Both the position numbers and the translations under genes were made by a program. A stretch of 64,000 bases of DNA from Candidatus Sumerlaea chitinivorans. GTDB lineage: Bacteria > Sumerlaeota > Sumerlaeia > Sumerlaeales > Sumerlaeaceae. Under the pieces are notes generated by a model. That model saw nothing but the letters and a program-made list of their open reading frames with translations, made no database searches and was not told where the DNA came from. Each line of letters starts with the position of its first letter. Positions within the stretch are counted from its first letter, which is position 1. Shown one piece after another: positions 1-8,939 of this stretch. The stretch lies in the NCBI GenBank assembly GCA_003290465.1, contig CP030759.1, positions 2,740,572-2,804,571 of the forward strand, given 5' to 3'.

Positions 1-1
1 C

Positions 2-1378
2 GAACGCGCCAACCGGGTTCTGGTGATCACCGGCCCAAACGCAGGCGGCAAAACGACGGCGCTGAAAACGGTGGGGCTGACAGTACTTATGGTACAATCG
101 GCCATCCCAGTGCCCCTGAACGCGCGCAGTCGGGTTCCTCTTTTTGACCAAGTCCTTGTGGACATCGGCGACGAACAAAGCGTGTTGCAGGGCGTCAGCA
201 CTTTCAGCGCGCACATGCAGCGGATCGCCCGCATTCTCGAGCGCGCAAGCCTCGGATCCCTTGTCCTTCTCGATGAGCTTGGCACAGCAACCGATCCCGG
301 CGAGGGCGGTGCGCTCGCGGTGGCGATTCTTGAAGCTCTTGCCGAGCGCGGTTGCTTGACGCTTGTTTCCACGCACCTTGCGGCGCTCAAAAACTGGGCG
401 GCCGCACATCCGGCGGGTCGCAACGCGAGTTTCCGCCTTTCTGAGCGAGACCATCGCCCAACGTTCCAACTCATTCTCGACCTGCCCGGCATTAGCGAAG
501 CCTTGATTATTGCGGAACAAGTTGGGCTTCCCCGCGCGATCATTGAGCGCGCCCGAGCTATGCGCCCAGCAGTGGAACACGATGCTACCGCGCTACTCGT
601 TTCGATTCAGCACAAGGAGGAGCGGCTGAGTCGAGAGCTTGCAGAAATCGAAAAGACCCGAGCCGAACTCGAGATTCTGAAAAGTGAGCTTGAGACTGAG
701 CGCGAGGCACTTGCACGCGAGAAGCGTCAGCTTCGATTGCGGATGCTTGAGGAGAAGGAGCGAGCGATACGCGAACTCAAAGCGAAGGTGGAAGAGCTCA
801 TCGCGCGCCAGCCCACGAAGCGCGAGCTTGACGAAGCCCGCCGTGAGCTCGATGCCGAACGCAAAGCCACTGAGGGTGAGCTGGAGCGGCTCAAAGCTAC
901 CCCCCGAACCAACGTTGCGAAGTTTGAAATCGGCATGAACGTGAACATTCCCCAGCTCAACGATGAAGGAACGATCGAGAAGCTCGTGCCGGAAAAAGGG
1001 AAAGCTCAGGTGCGGTTGCGCAATGGTGTCGTGGTCACCGTCCCGCTGGATGAGCTGGAACACATTGTGAGGTCGGAGCAGGAGACGTCCCACCATGCTC
1101 CCCAAGGCGCGGTCGTCTACTTACCGAAGGGCAACGTGGCCACATCCATTGACCTCCATGGCAAACGAGTGGATGAGGCACTCCCGCTCGTCGAGAAATT
1201 CCTCGATAATGCGCTGGCTGCGGGAGTCCCATTTGTGCGAATCGTGCATGGCCAAGGTACCGGCGCCCTGCGCAAGGCCATTCATGAATCCCTTCGCCAG
1301 CACCCCCACGTGAAGAATTATCGCTATGGGACTCCGCTCGAGGGTGGGGGAGCGGTAACGATTGTGGAATTCAAGTAA
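2..1378 (+). CDS. mutS2: Endonuclease MutS2, C-terminal part (5' end outside window)
   Basis: The reading frame is open from the first bases of the window, so the true start lies upstream. About 458 residues are visible. The MutS-type ATPase is seen as Walker A GPNAGGKT at residues 11-18, Walker B VLLDELG at about 88-94 and the STHLAALK switch. A long charged coiled-coil stretch follows at about 190-300. The C-terminus is a Smr domain starting SIDLHGKRVDEA, with HGQGTGALR typical of its nuclease-like fold. This order of ATPase, coiled coil and Smr is that of MutS2 and not MutS. In the family, MutS2 acts on branched DNA or collided ribosomes; which role applies here cannot be told from sequence. 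Confidence 0.95.
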   Translation, partial: ERANRVLVITGPNAGGKTTALKTVGLTVLMVQSAIPVPLNARSRVPLFDQVLVDIGDEQSVLQGVSTFSAHMQRIARILERASLGSLVLLDELGTATDPGEGGALAVAILEALAERGCLTLVSTHLAALKNWAAAHPAGRNASFRLSERDHRPTFQLILDLPGISEALIIAEQVGLPRAIIERARAMRPAVEHDATALLVSIQHKEERLSRELAEIEKTRAELEILKSELETEREALAREKRQLRLRMLEEKERAIRELKAKVEELIARQPTKRELDEARRELDAERKATEGELERLKATPRTNVAKFEIGMNVNIPQLNDEGTIEKLVPEKGKAQVRLRNGVVVTVPLDELEHIVRSEQETSHHAPQGAVVYLPKGNVATSIDLHGKRVDEALPLVEKFLDNALAAGVPFVRIVHGQGTGALRKAIHESLRQHPHVKNYRYGTPLEGGGAVTIVEFK

Positions 1379-1467
1379 GAAGTCCGTTTGCTCTTAGTTT
1401 AACAGTATCCGTTGGACGGCAAAACGCTTGCTAATCCCCCACACCAAAATGCTAAGTTCATCTACCC

Positions 1468-1878
1468 ATGGCGAAGATTGTAATTATCGATGACGAGAAG
1501 GATAGCCTCATCATCCTCAGGACGTTTTTGACGCGCAGCGGCCATGAGGTTTTCCCGCTCCTACGCGCAGAACGTGCGCTGCAGGAAATCGAGCAGGTAA
1601 ATCCGGATCTTGTGATTACGGATATCGTGATGCCCGGGGTGATGGGGGGTACCCTTTATGATGCGATTCGCAAACAGCTTAGCCCTTACCTGCCCGTGAT
1701 CGTCTCCAGTGGCACTCGCCTTCGGGTGAAGGGGCAGAATGACCCACTGCTTGCTTATTGCCCCAAACCCGTGGATTTTGACGAACTTCTCGCAACCATC
1801 AACCGGCTTTTGGTACGTCGCCGTGAACTGCTCGAGCAAGGCACCCAAAATGCCGACGAGGATCTCGACCTCATATAG
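1468..1878 (+). CDS. Stand-alone receiver-domain response regulator
   Basis: This 136-residue protein is a single CheY-like receiver with no output domain. The acidic pair is D8/D9 (VIIDDE), the phospho-acceptor is D52 (ITDIVMPG), the switch serine is at 80-81 and the conserved lysine is K100 in CPKPVD. The last 25 residues are charged and probably disordered. No histidine kinase gene is adjacent. It sits between mutS2 and a convergent symporter gene. It may relay phosphate or control an unlinked partner. The family assignment is secure; the pathway is unknown. Confidence 0.92.
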   Translation: MAKIVIIDDEKDSLIILRTFLTRSGHEVFPLLRAERALQEIEQVNPDLVITDIVMPGVMGGTLYDAIRKQLSPYLPVIVSSGTRLRVKGQNDPLLAYCPKPVDFDELLATINRLLVRRRELLEQGTQNADEDLDLI

Positions 1879-1896
1879 CCTCACTCAAGTTATTTC

Positions 1897-1942
1897 GCTG
1901 GAGGTCCCACGGTGAAGGAAAGCCCGTGCTCACCCCTCCAGC
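1897..1942. terminator. Stem-loop between convergent genes
   Basis: GCTGGAGG (1897-1904) pairs with CCTCCAGC (1935-1942). Inside it CACGG (1908-1912) pairs with CCGTG (1924-1928). The element lies exactly between the stop of the receiver gene and the stop of the minus-strand symporter gene. There is no clear T-run on either side, so it is a terminator-like hairpin by position rather than a canonical intrinsic terminator. Confidence 0.4.
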
Positions 1943-1947
1943 AGCGA

Positions 1948-3705
1948 TCAGCTTCGCAAGGCTAAGGGCTTATCCCCCTCAACCTCTGCTTGCTGGCGCC
2001 TTCGTGCTGCTTCTGCCAACACCGGCTGCGGGGTCGGGAAAAGAACGGCCACGGCAAACGTGATCAACGCGCCAATGAGTGCGTACCACGTGAACGCAAT
2101 CTTTGGCCACCACGCGGGCATTTGCCATGGCGTAGGCCGTGGCCACAGAAGATTGAGCACATCCACCACCTGCCCACACAAAGCAAGTGTTGCCACAAGC
2201 CCGACACTCAACGCGATCATATTGCCCTCATCCGAACCGCGTGTCTTCGTCAACATTCCCACAAGGAAAACTCCCAACATGGGACCAGCGAAAAGCCCTG
2301 CCACACCCAATGCGATAGGAATCAGGCGCGAATCCGGATTCACTACGTTGTTGTAGGCGGTAAACGTGGCGATCACGACCATAAGCAAAGCAAAGAGAAT
2401 GGTGAAAATTCGGGCCGCGGTGATTTGATGTCGCTCGCTGACCTTTCGACCAAGGTAATGCAAGTACCAATCGTTGGTGGCGCTGGTTGCGAGTGCGTTG
2501 AGTGCCGCGCTCAAGCTTCCCATGGCTGTCGCAAATAAGCCAGCCAGCACGAATCCGCGGACGACCACTGGCATGACGTTCATAATGTAAGCACCGAAAA
2601 TGTCGTTCACCTTCGTCGGTTTCAGTGACGGTTCAATCTGATAAAACGCGAGCAGAAGCACGCCGATAAACGAAAAGGCCGCGAAAATGGGAAGATCCAT
2701 GAGTGCGGCAGTGAGAAGCGAGCGCCTGCTGCGCCGATAATCCTTCGCCGTCAGGAGCCGCTGGACCATGTCTTGGTCCGTACCGAACATCGCCATGTTG
2801 AAGATCGTGTAGCCGATCAGGGCGCTGAAAAGGGTGTACGGATCCGCAAGAACATTCTTAGCAAAAGCGGTGAAGGCTTCGCCAATCCCCGGCTCGGCAG
2901 AAATCCCCAGCTCGGCAGAAATCCCCTCCCAACCAAAGCGAATGTAGCCTTGGAGGGAAGTCATTTCCGGAACAAGGTTGCCCAGCGTCGCAAGTCCCCC
3001 GACGATGCTGCCTTTTCCAAGGTGCGTGAGGATAGAGAATATTGCTACAATGGCGCTGGAAAACATCAACGTGGCTTGAATCAGATCCGTCCAGATCACG
3101 GCTTTGATGCCGCCAAGAAACGTGTAAGCAGTCGTGATCGCGACCAAAACAAAAATCGCGACCCCGTAGGGCACCCACGAATCCCCAGTGGCAAGGTCCC
3201 GGATTTGTTCCTGATGCACGATCATCCGCCAAGCCAGAACCATCACCAACGCTGGAACGTAAACCCGAACCCCCATTGCTAACGTCCGGAAGATTAAGAA
3301 GAGCATCGAAACGTAGTTTTTGGTCTTCGGGCCAAATCGCACAGCCAAGAAGTCGTAAACTGTGTAAACCCGATAATCGTAATAGGGTTTGAGGAACACC
3401 ATTCCGACAAGCACTCGGCCAAGGATGAGTCCAAAACATAGTTGCGTATAGACAATGCCCCGCTCTTTGAAACCCTCTGCGGGGACAGTCAGGAACGTGG
3501 CAGCACTGGTCTCGGCCGCAATGATGGAGGCCATGACCGCCCACCACGGCATCTGGCGACCCCCAAGCGCATAGTCATGAAGACTCCGCTCCCGCCGCCC
3601 CATGTATAAGCCAATGGTGGTAATCAACACAAAGTACAAAAGAATGATCAATCCATCAACGAGAAGTCCCCACGACGCACCAACGGACCCGATAGACTCT
3701 GTCAT
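1948..3705 (-). CDS. Sodium:solute symporter (SSS/SLC5 family)
   Basis: The protein has about 585 residues and roughly 13 hydrophobic segments. The N-terminal signature GLYMGRRERSLHDYALGGR and the following WWAVMASIIAAETSAATF, with the unwound first core helix, are characteristic of Na+-coupled SSS transporters. ATG at 3705 is preferred: AGGGAG lies upstream and the first membrane helix begins soon after, whereas an upstream in-frame start at 3801 adds 32 unrelated residues. The substrate (sugar, proline, carboxylate or other) cannot be read from sequence. An 18-bp in-frame tandem duplication near 2887-2922 doubles the sequence GISAE-. The gene is divergent from dxr. Confidence 0.9.
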   Translation of the reverse strand: MTESIGSVGASWGLLVDGLIILLYFVLITTIGLYMGRRERSLHDYALGGRQMPWWAVMASIIAAETSAATFLTVPAEGFKERGIVYTQLCFGLILGRVLVGMVFLKPYYDYRVYTVYDFLAVRFGPKTKNYVSMLFLIFRTLAMGVRVYVPALVMVLAWRMIVHQEQIRDLATGDSWVPYGVAIFVLVAITTAYTFLGGIKAVIWTDLIQATLMFSSAIVAIFSILTHLGKGSIVGGLATLGNLVPEMTSLQGYIRFGWEGISAELGISAEPGIGEAFTAFAKNVLADPYTLFSALIGYTIFNMAMFGTDQDMVQRLLTAKDYRRSRRSLLTAALMDLPIFAAFSFIGVLLLAFYQIEPSLKPTKVNDIFGAYIMNVMPVVVRGFVLAGLFATAMGSLSAALNALATSATNDWYLHYLGRKVSERHQITAARIFTILFALLMVVIATFTAYNNVVNPDSRLIPIALGVAGLFAGPMLGVFLVGMLTKTRGSDEGNMIALSVGLVATLALCGQVVDVLNLLWPRPTPWQMPAWWPKIAFTWYALIGALITFAVAVLFPTPQPVLAEAARRRQQAEVEGDKPLALRS

Positions 3706-3906
3706 TTGTACCGCGAGCTCCCTAAGCGTTGTCCCCCCATGCAAAGAGTGCTGTGGAGCAAAATCAAGTAGCCTTTCGCCGGCGTGGTGCCCCCAAGCCA
3801 TGAAAGAGCGGTGGCTTCCAAGGCAACCAGAGCCGCTTGCTCACTCAGATCAAAAGAGCATTTCGTGTTGAAGTTCGAGGCTTGTCGGGATTGGGTGAAA
3901 AGCGGA

Positions 3907-5106
3907 ATGAAGAAACGGCTAATCATTCTTGGCTCGACCGGCTCCATCGGTACGAAAACACTGCAGGTGGTGAGCGATTTTCCCGACGCGTTCGAGGTTG
4001 TCGCACTCAGCACAAACGCGCAGACCGGATTGCTCGCTGAGCAAGCAAGGCGTTTTCGGCCTCAGGCCGTGTGCGTGTGTGCTCCGGAGCGTGCTAACGA
4101 AGCGCGCCATTTGGCTTCGCAAACGGCTACGAAGCTTCATCTCGGCACGGAGGGGTTGCTCGAACTTGTCGAGCGCTATGAATGCGACATGGTCGTGGTT
4201 GCCACCGTAGGGTTCGTCGGGCTTCTTCCCACGTTGCGGGCGATCGAACTGGGCCGCACCATTGCCCTCGCAAATAAAGAGGTCCTCGTCACGGCCGGCG
4301 AGCTCGTCATGCGCGCGGCGCGAGAGCATGGAGCAGCCATTTTACCAGTGGATAGCGAGCATAACGCCATTTTCCAATGCCTTGCCTGTGGAGCGCGCGA
4401 TAAAGTGCGGCGCATCATTCTCACTGCCTCCGGCGGCCCCTTCCGTGGGGCGAAACGCGACCGCCTTGCGCGTATTGGGCGGCGCGAAGCTCTCCGCCAC
4501 CCGACGTGGAATATGGGGCAAAAAATCACCATTGATAGCGCAACCTTAATGAACAAGGGGTTCGAGGTCATCGAAGCGCACCATCTGTTTGGGATCCCCC
4601 TCGAACACATCGAGGTGGTGATCCATCCTCAGAGCATCATTCACTCCATGGTCGAGTACGTGGATGGCTCCGTCATTGCCCAAATGGGTGTGACGGATAT
4701 GTATCTTCCAATCCAGAACGTCCTGTTTTATCCCGAGCGGGTCGAAAATAAGGTTCCTTCTTTGGATTTCACACAGCTGGGGCGGCTGACGTTTGAGCCG
4801 CCCGACATGACCAGCTTTCCATGTTTGAGCTACGCTTACGAGGCCGCTCGGTTAGGGGGAACTTACCCAGCGGTGCTCAATGCCGCGAACGAAGTCGCGG
4901 TGGCGCGCTTCCTCCGGGATGAAATCGGCTTCCTTGCGATCCCAGCCATCATCCGCGATGTTCTTGATGCCCACGAGGGCAAGCCTGCGTCTTCGCTGGA
5001 AGAATTGCTGGCGGCGGATGCTTGGGCGCGAACTCGGGCTTCAGAAACGTGGCATGAGGACTGGAAACCGATGGCTGCGGCAGCCACGGATGAGTCCACA
5101 AGTTGA
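3907..5106 (+). CDS. dxr: 1-deoxy-D-xylulose 5-phosphate reductoisomerase
   Basis: This enzyme performs the first committed step of MEP-pathway isoprenoid synthesis, reducing and rearranging DXP to MEP with NADPH. The 399-residue length is normal. GSTGSIGTKTL near the N-terminus binds NADPH. ANKEVLVTAG, PVDSEHNAIFQ (metal and substrate ligands), TASGGPFR and TWNMGQKITIDSATLMNKG form the active site. ATG at 3907 starts directly before the Rossmann motif; the frame is open further upstream but adds unrelated residues. It is followed 152 bp later by rseP, a pairing seen in many bacteria. Confidence 0.97.
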   Translation: MKKRLIILGSTGSIGTKTLQVVSDFPDAFEVVALSTNAQTGLLAEQARRFRPQAVCVCAPERANEARHLASQTATKLHLGTEGLLELVERYECDMVVVATVGFVGLLPTLRAIELGRTIALANKEVLVTAGELVMRAAREHGAAILPVDSEHNAIFQCLACGARDKVRRIILTASGGPFRGAKRDRLARIGRREALRHPTWNMGQKITIDSATLMNKGFEVIEAHHLFGIPLEHIEVVIHPQSIIHSMVEYVDGSVIAQMGVTDMYLPIQNVLFYPERVENKVPSLDFTQLGRLTFEPPDMTSFPCLSYAYEAARLGGTYPAVLNAANEVAVARFLRDEIGFLAIPAIIRDVLDAHEGKPASSLEELLAADAWARTRASETWHEDWKPMAAAATDESTS

Positions 5107-5258
5107 AGAGTTTTATCCACTTGGAGAAATCACGAGGGACTCAATTCTCGCCGAGGCAGTGACATTCTTCCCGCAGCTTAAAGGGGGATCTCTTCGAGAG
5201 GAAAGGCAAGAGACCTTCTCTACGAACAAGTTGCCATGCATTGTACTATTGTTTAGGC

Positions 5259-6839
5259 ATGGAAGTTCTCCGTGGTATTGTTGGCATCCTGTTGCTCTTT
5301 TCGGTGGCAATCTTTGTTCACGAGTTCGGTCACTTCTTTTTTGCAAAGCTCTTCGGGGTGGGCGTCGAAACCTTTTCCATCGGTTTTGGCCCAAAAGTTT
5401 GGCGGCGCCGATGGAAAGGCACCGAGTACTGCCTCAGCGCGATTCCATTTGGCGGCTATGTGAAGCTAAGCGGCGTATTCTCGCGCGAGTTGGCCGAGCT
5501 ACTCGAAGAGGAAAAACCAAAGGAGCGGAAAGCCGAGTCGCTGGGCGAATCCGTTTACGACGAAATTCAGGCACTCCGCTCACGTCCCTATTGGCAAAAG
5601 ATTCTCATCTTTAGCGCGGGCTGTATCAACAACCTGCTGACCGCAATGCTTGTCTACTTTTTGATGGCGTGGATCGGCTTCATGGCGCCCGAGCCTATGC
5701 CACCGGTGATTGAGAAAATTGATCCGTCAGTTGCTTCCCTTATCCCTCTTCAGCCAATGGATCGTGTGGTGCGGGTGGGAGAGGACGAGGCGAAAACGTA
5801 CGCTGAATTCTTGGACGGATTCGTCAAGTATGCGGGCGAGTATCGCGCGCGGGCTGTCCCTCTGGAAGTAGTGCGCGACGCCACAACTATCCCTCTCATG
5901 CTGAACGCATGGCTAATCCCCGATTTTTCTCCGGACGAGGATCAGCTTGTCGAAGTGAACGGAAAGAAAGTCTCTGGGCCGCGAGCAGCGGCGGAAATCG
6001 CAGCCCGAACGCTCGGCAAGCAGGAAAAGATCCCAGTGGTGATTGCGCGGCGTGAGAACCGGCGAGAACTTGAAGTCCCAGTCCCTGCGGCAGCAGCTTA
6101 CCACTGGCCTGAGTTGGCTCTCGAACCCCGCAGCCTACCCTATATCGGTATGGTGCTCCCGAACTTGCCTGCGGAGCGGGCAGGACTTCAGACGGGAGAC
6201 ATGATCCTTGCCGTAAAAGGGCAGCGGGTCGAGACCCGAGTCCAAGCCACCGAAATTATCCGAAAATCCATCGGGGAAGAAATCGAAATTGTTGTCGAGC
6301 GCCGAGGCAAGGATGGCTCCACCCAACAACTCACCTTCAAGGTGCCGGTCCGTCCGGATCCCGAGATTCCCCAGCGCGGGCAAATTGGCATCGTGTTCAG
6401 CCAGCCGTTTACGCACCACTTTCAGTTGCCGTTAGACCGAGCCGCTGCCTATGCCCTGACGAGCACCGTTGCCCTTGCCGTTGGGTATCTCAAGACCGTG
6501 GGGACGCTTTTGCAGTCCAGTTTCCAGACCGTACGCGAAAACGTGGGTGGGCCCGTCGCAATTTCGCGATTCACCTACGATGCCGCCAAGCGCGGTTGGA
6601 AGTGGTTCTTCGATTTCTTCGCGATGTTCAACATTATCCTCGCGGTAACGAACCTTTTCCCCCTTCCAGTGCTTGACGGCGGACACATTCTTATCGCCAC
6701 CATTGAGGCCATCATCCGGCGTCCCATCCCAGCCCATCTTCTCCTGAAGATTTACAACGTGTTCATTGTGCTTCTGATCAGCTTGGCTATACTTATCACG
6801 TTCAACGATATCATTATGAACGCATGGCGGTTGCTGTGA
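5259..6839 (+). CDS. rseP: RseP-like site-2 intramembrane zinc metalloprotease
   Basis: This 526-residue membrane protease is of the RseP/S2P type. HEFGH at residues 21-25 lies in the first membrane helix and supplies two zinc ligands. The third ligand is the aspartate in LPVLDGGHIL near the C-terminus. Two PDZ-like regions lie between, the second with GMVLPNLPAERAGLQTGD. RseP family members cleave anti-sigma factors or clear signal peptides within the membrane. ATG at 5259 is preferred over an in-frame TTG at 5241. Its last 16 bp overlap the next gene, so translation is probably coupled. Confidence 0.95.
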   Translation: MEVLRGIVGILLLFSVAIFVHEFGHFFFAKLFGVGVETFSIGFGPKVWRRRWKGTEYCLSAIPFGGYVKLSGVFSRELAELLEEEKPKERKAESLGESVYDEIQALRSRPYWQKILIFSAGCINNLLTAMLVYFLMAWIGFMAPEPMPPVIEKIDPSVASLIPLQPMDRVVRVGEDEAKTYAEFLDGFVKYAGEYRARAVPLEVVRDATTIPLMLNAWLIPDFSPDEDQLVEVNGKKVSGPRAAAEIAARTLGKQEKIPVVIARRENRRELEVPVPAAAAYHWPELALEPRSLPYIGMVLPNLPAERAGLQTGDMILAVKGQRVETRVQATEIIRKSIGEEIEIVVERRGKDGSTQQLTFKVPVRPDPEIPQRGQIGIVFSQPFTHHFQLPLDRAAAYALTSTVALAVGYLKTVGTLLQSSFQTVRENVGGPVAISRFTYDAAKRGWKWFFDFFAMFNIILAVTNLFPLPVLDGGHILIATIEAIIRRPIPAHLLLKIYNVFIVLLISLAILITFNDIIMNAWRLL

Positions 6840-7567
6840 AATTCGGTGTAATCTTTGATAACGACGGGGTGCTTGTGGACAGCGAGCACATTAGCCTGAA
6901 AGCCTATCGTCAGGCGATTCGCGAGCAAGGGGTCGAGCTCCGCGAGGAGGACGATGCGCACTATTGCGGGCTTACGGACGCGGACATTATCCGTGATATG
7001 CGCGAAGTGTATGGGGCCGACTTAGATCTCGAACGCTTCTCCGCCCGCAAGCGTGAGCTCTATTTTGAACTTGCGGCGGCCGCGGGCGCAATGCGTGTGT
7101 TCGACGGTGTGCGCGAGTTGTTGGAACTTTTGCAGGCGAACCAAATCCCCTACGCATTAGCGAGTTCCGGCTCCCGCGAAAAAATTCTTTTCAATCTGCG
7201 GTTGGCAAATCTTTTGGAGTATTTTGACGTCCCGGCAGAAGTTCAAGGCAGGGCGGCTCAGGCAAGGGACGCCGCTTGCCGAACGGGCATTATCGTCAGT
7301 GGAGAGGATTTTCATCGCGGCAAGCCTGATCCAGAGATCTTCCTGTGCGCGGCCGAGCGGTTGGGGCTCTCTCCAGCGCAGTGTGTGATTATTGAAGACT
7401 CCATCAATGGTCTAAAAGCAGCCCGCGCTGCTGGCGCCATTGCCGTCGGGGTAGCGAATACGTTTCCCGCCGAAATGCTTCAGCCGTGGGCAGATGTTGT
7501 CGTTAGCTCCATGCGCGAGCTTACGTTGCCACGGCTGGAAGAGCTTGCGCGAGCTACAAAGGTGTGA
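6824..7567 (+). CDS. HAD-superfamily phosphatase, beta-phosphoglucomutase-like
   Basis: The 247-residue protein carries HAD motif I as FDNDGVLVDSE at about residues 11-21, where D12 is the nucleophile and D14 the acid/base. Motif II is ASSGSREK, motif III is HRGKPDPE and motif IV is IEDSINGLKAA. The helical cap between motifs I and II is of the C1 type. Such proteins are phosphoglycolate or sugar-phosphate phosphatases or beta-phosphoglucomutases. The substrate is not determined. An insertion of about 15 residues (VQGRAAQARDAACRTG) precedes motif III. It overlaps the end of rseP by 16 bp and faces tsaB with a 33-bp gap. Confidence 0.9.
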   Translation: MAVAVKFGVIFDNDGVLVDSEHISLKAYRQAIREQGVELREEDDAHYCGLTDADIIRDMREVYGADLDLERFSARKRELYFELAAAAGAMRVFDGVRELLELLQANQIPYALASSGSREKILFNLRLANLLEYFDVPAEVQGRAAQARDAACRTGIIVSGEDFHRGKPDPEIFLCAAERLGLSPAQCVIIEDSINGLKAARAAGAIAVGVANTFPAEMLQPWADVVVSSMRELTLPRLEELARATKV

Positions 7568-7600
7568 GTGCGGTTGGGAGAAGCACTTCGGCCGCGCCGC

Positions 7601-8308
7601 TTAGGAGTGTTTCGCTGACTTCTCCATGTAGCCGTGACGCAAGTAAAATGGCTCGAGCGTATGGATGTTGTCGGTTTCGCCCCGTCGCAGTCGTCGTGCT
7701 GCAAGCACCGCCACTTGTTCAGCTGAAGGCACGAGCCCCACGGCATTTGCGCGATGGAAATGATCACCGAGCGTCGTTGCCAGCACGTCGGAATGCGCAG
7801 CTAATCCATCGCCAGTGAATAGCGTGGGCTCCTGAATCCAAGGCAGAAGCTCCTCGATGTGCAAGGCTGCTGGCTCGTGCACAACTTCCATTTGGGGAAA
7901 TCCATCCTCCAGCAGGTTGCCAATTCGATACAAGGCCGCGTACACGTACCCTTGCCGGGCATCCAGGATGGGACAAACGAGTTTTAGGCGGGTATACGCG
8001 GCCGCCCGCAGCGCAAGCGCTTCCAACGAACAAATGCCCACAATTGGGATTCCTTGCGCCAAGGCAATTCCTTTGGCCATGCTCATTCCAACCCGAAGCC
8101 CCGTGAACGATCCCGGACCTTTTGAGACCCCCACGGCGCGCACATCCTGAATGCGCCGCCCTGTGCGCGCCAAGAGCCACTCCAGTGAAGGGAGGAGACG
8201 TTGCGAATGAAGCGTTGAGCTGGTGAAGTTCACGCAACCTACCAGTCGCTCCTCCTCGAGTAAAGCCACGCCTCCGCAAATTCCCGAACACTCAATCGCC
8301 ATAAGCAT
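7601..8308 (-). CDS. tsaB: tRNA threonylcarbamoyladenosine synthesis protein TsaB
   Basis: TsaB scaffolds TsaD and TsaE in forming t6A37 on ANN-decoding tRNAs. The 235-residue protein has the ASKHA N-terminal lobe: AIECSG at the start, SQRLLPSLEWLL, and VGVSKGPGSFTGLRVGMS with GPGSFTGLR as the family signature. DARQGYVYAALY follows in the middle. The length is typical. An alternative ATG lies two codons in (8302). tsaD and tsaE are not in this window. Confidence 0.95.
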   Translation of the reverse strand: MLMAIECSGICGGVALLEEERLVGCVNFTSSTLHSQRLLPSLEWLLARTGRRIQDVRAVGVSKGPGSFTGLRVGMSMAKGIALAQGIPIVGICSLEALALRAAAYTRLKLVCPILDARQGYVYAALYRIGNLLEDGFPQMEVVHEPAALHIEELLPWIQEPTLFTGDGLAAHSDVLATTLGDHFHRANAVGLVPSAEQVAVLAARRLRRGETDNIHTLEPFYLRHGYMEKSAKHS

Positions 8309-8669
8309 GTGCCATGTTCCTCTTCAGAAATGCGCGTACCCGCGGGTTCGCCGTGTCCCTTCTTGAGGGTTTCAGTAGCGCTATGTGATCCCGCGTTTGT
8401 TGCCGTCTAACTTTACAATGATGCGCTATTCAGAGAGTTGAGTGTCAGGCGGCTGCTCTACGGAGGCAAGCAAAAGCCCAAAAGTGGGTTGCCCAAAACC
8501 ACGGGATTCCATGGCGGAAGGGTGCTGGGCATCATAAGCTGCGTGTTCTTCCTGCGGCAGCTCTTGCCATTTCGGAGGCGCTTCGGGGCGGCGGCGCATT
8601 GGCTATGAACCACGGCCGGGCGGCGGAGAGGAACATCCGCTTTTGACCATATATTGCATCAAAGAAAAC

Positions 8670-8695
8670 CTGACACACTATTTATTGTATGTCAG
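8670..8695. promoter_or_regulatory. 26-bp near-palindrome, possible operator
   Basis: CTGACA at 8670-8675 is mirrored by TGTCAG at 8690-8695 around an AT-rich centre. Two further outer-to-centre pairs match after one mismatch. It lies about 245 bp upstream of the MerR-like gene. The size and symmetry suit a dimeric regulator, but no regulator or target is known. Confidence 0.35.
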
Positions 8696-8727
8696 ACGCC
8701 GGATTCTGGAGCTTGAGTGTGCTTTTA

Positions 8728-8858
8728 CCTTGACCCTGTAAGCAAGGGACCTTAGGCGAGAGAGAGAAAACAGATTTGAACGTTCCTGCGGGGGCGTCAA
8801 AGCCCTACGTGGGGGCGCGAGTCCTAAACTCGCCTTCCTGCCGCGATAGTCAGGAAGG
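8728..8858 (+). ncRNA. Candidate structured RNA or leader made of four consecutive hairpins
   Basis: Four short stems follow one another. CCTTG/CAAGG pairs at 8728-8732 and 8743-8747. TTGA-CG/CGTCAA, with one bulged A, pairs at 8776-8782 and 8795-8800. GCGAGT/ACTCGC pairs at 8817-8822 and 8828-8833. CTTCCTG/CAGGAAG pairs at 8834-8840 and 8851-8857. The run ends 82 bp before the MerR-like start codon. I could not match it to 6S, tmRNA, SRP, RNase P or a known riboswitch. It may be an untranslated leader or a small RNA. Confidence 0.35.
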
Positions 8859-8939
8859 GAGAAAGGTTTCGCTTTCGTGCCGACGGAAAGCCAAAGAGGT
8901 TGGGACTCAATCCAGAAAGCAGAGGGAGTTGGAGGCATC

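Larger units (their letters stand above)
8309..8939. other. Long intergenic region with no supported gene
   Basis: This 631-bp gap lies between two divergently read genes. The left part (8309-8640) shows nothing I can name. A 26-bp near-palindrome at 8670-8695 and a string of hairpins at 8728-8858 occupy the right part. A minus-strand open frame across 8678-8941 has no recognisable protein features and overlaps those hairpins and the MerR-like start, so it is not called. Confidence 0.6.
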
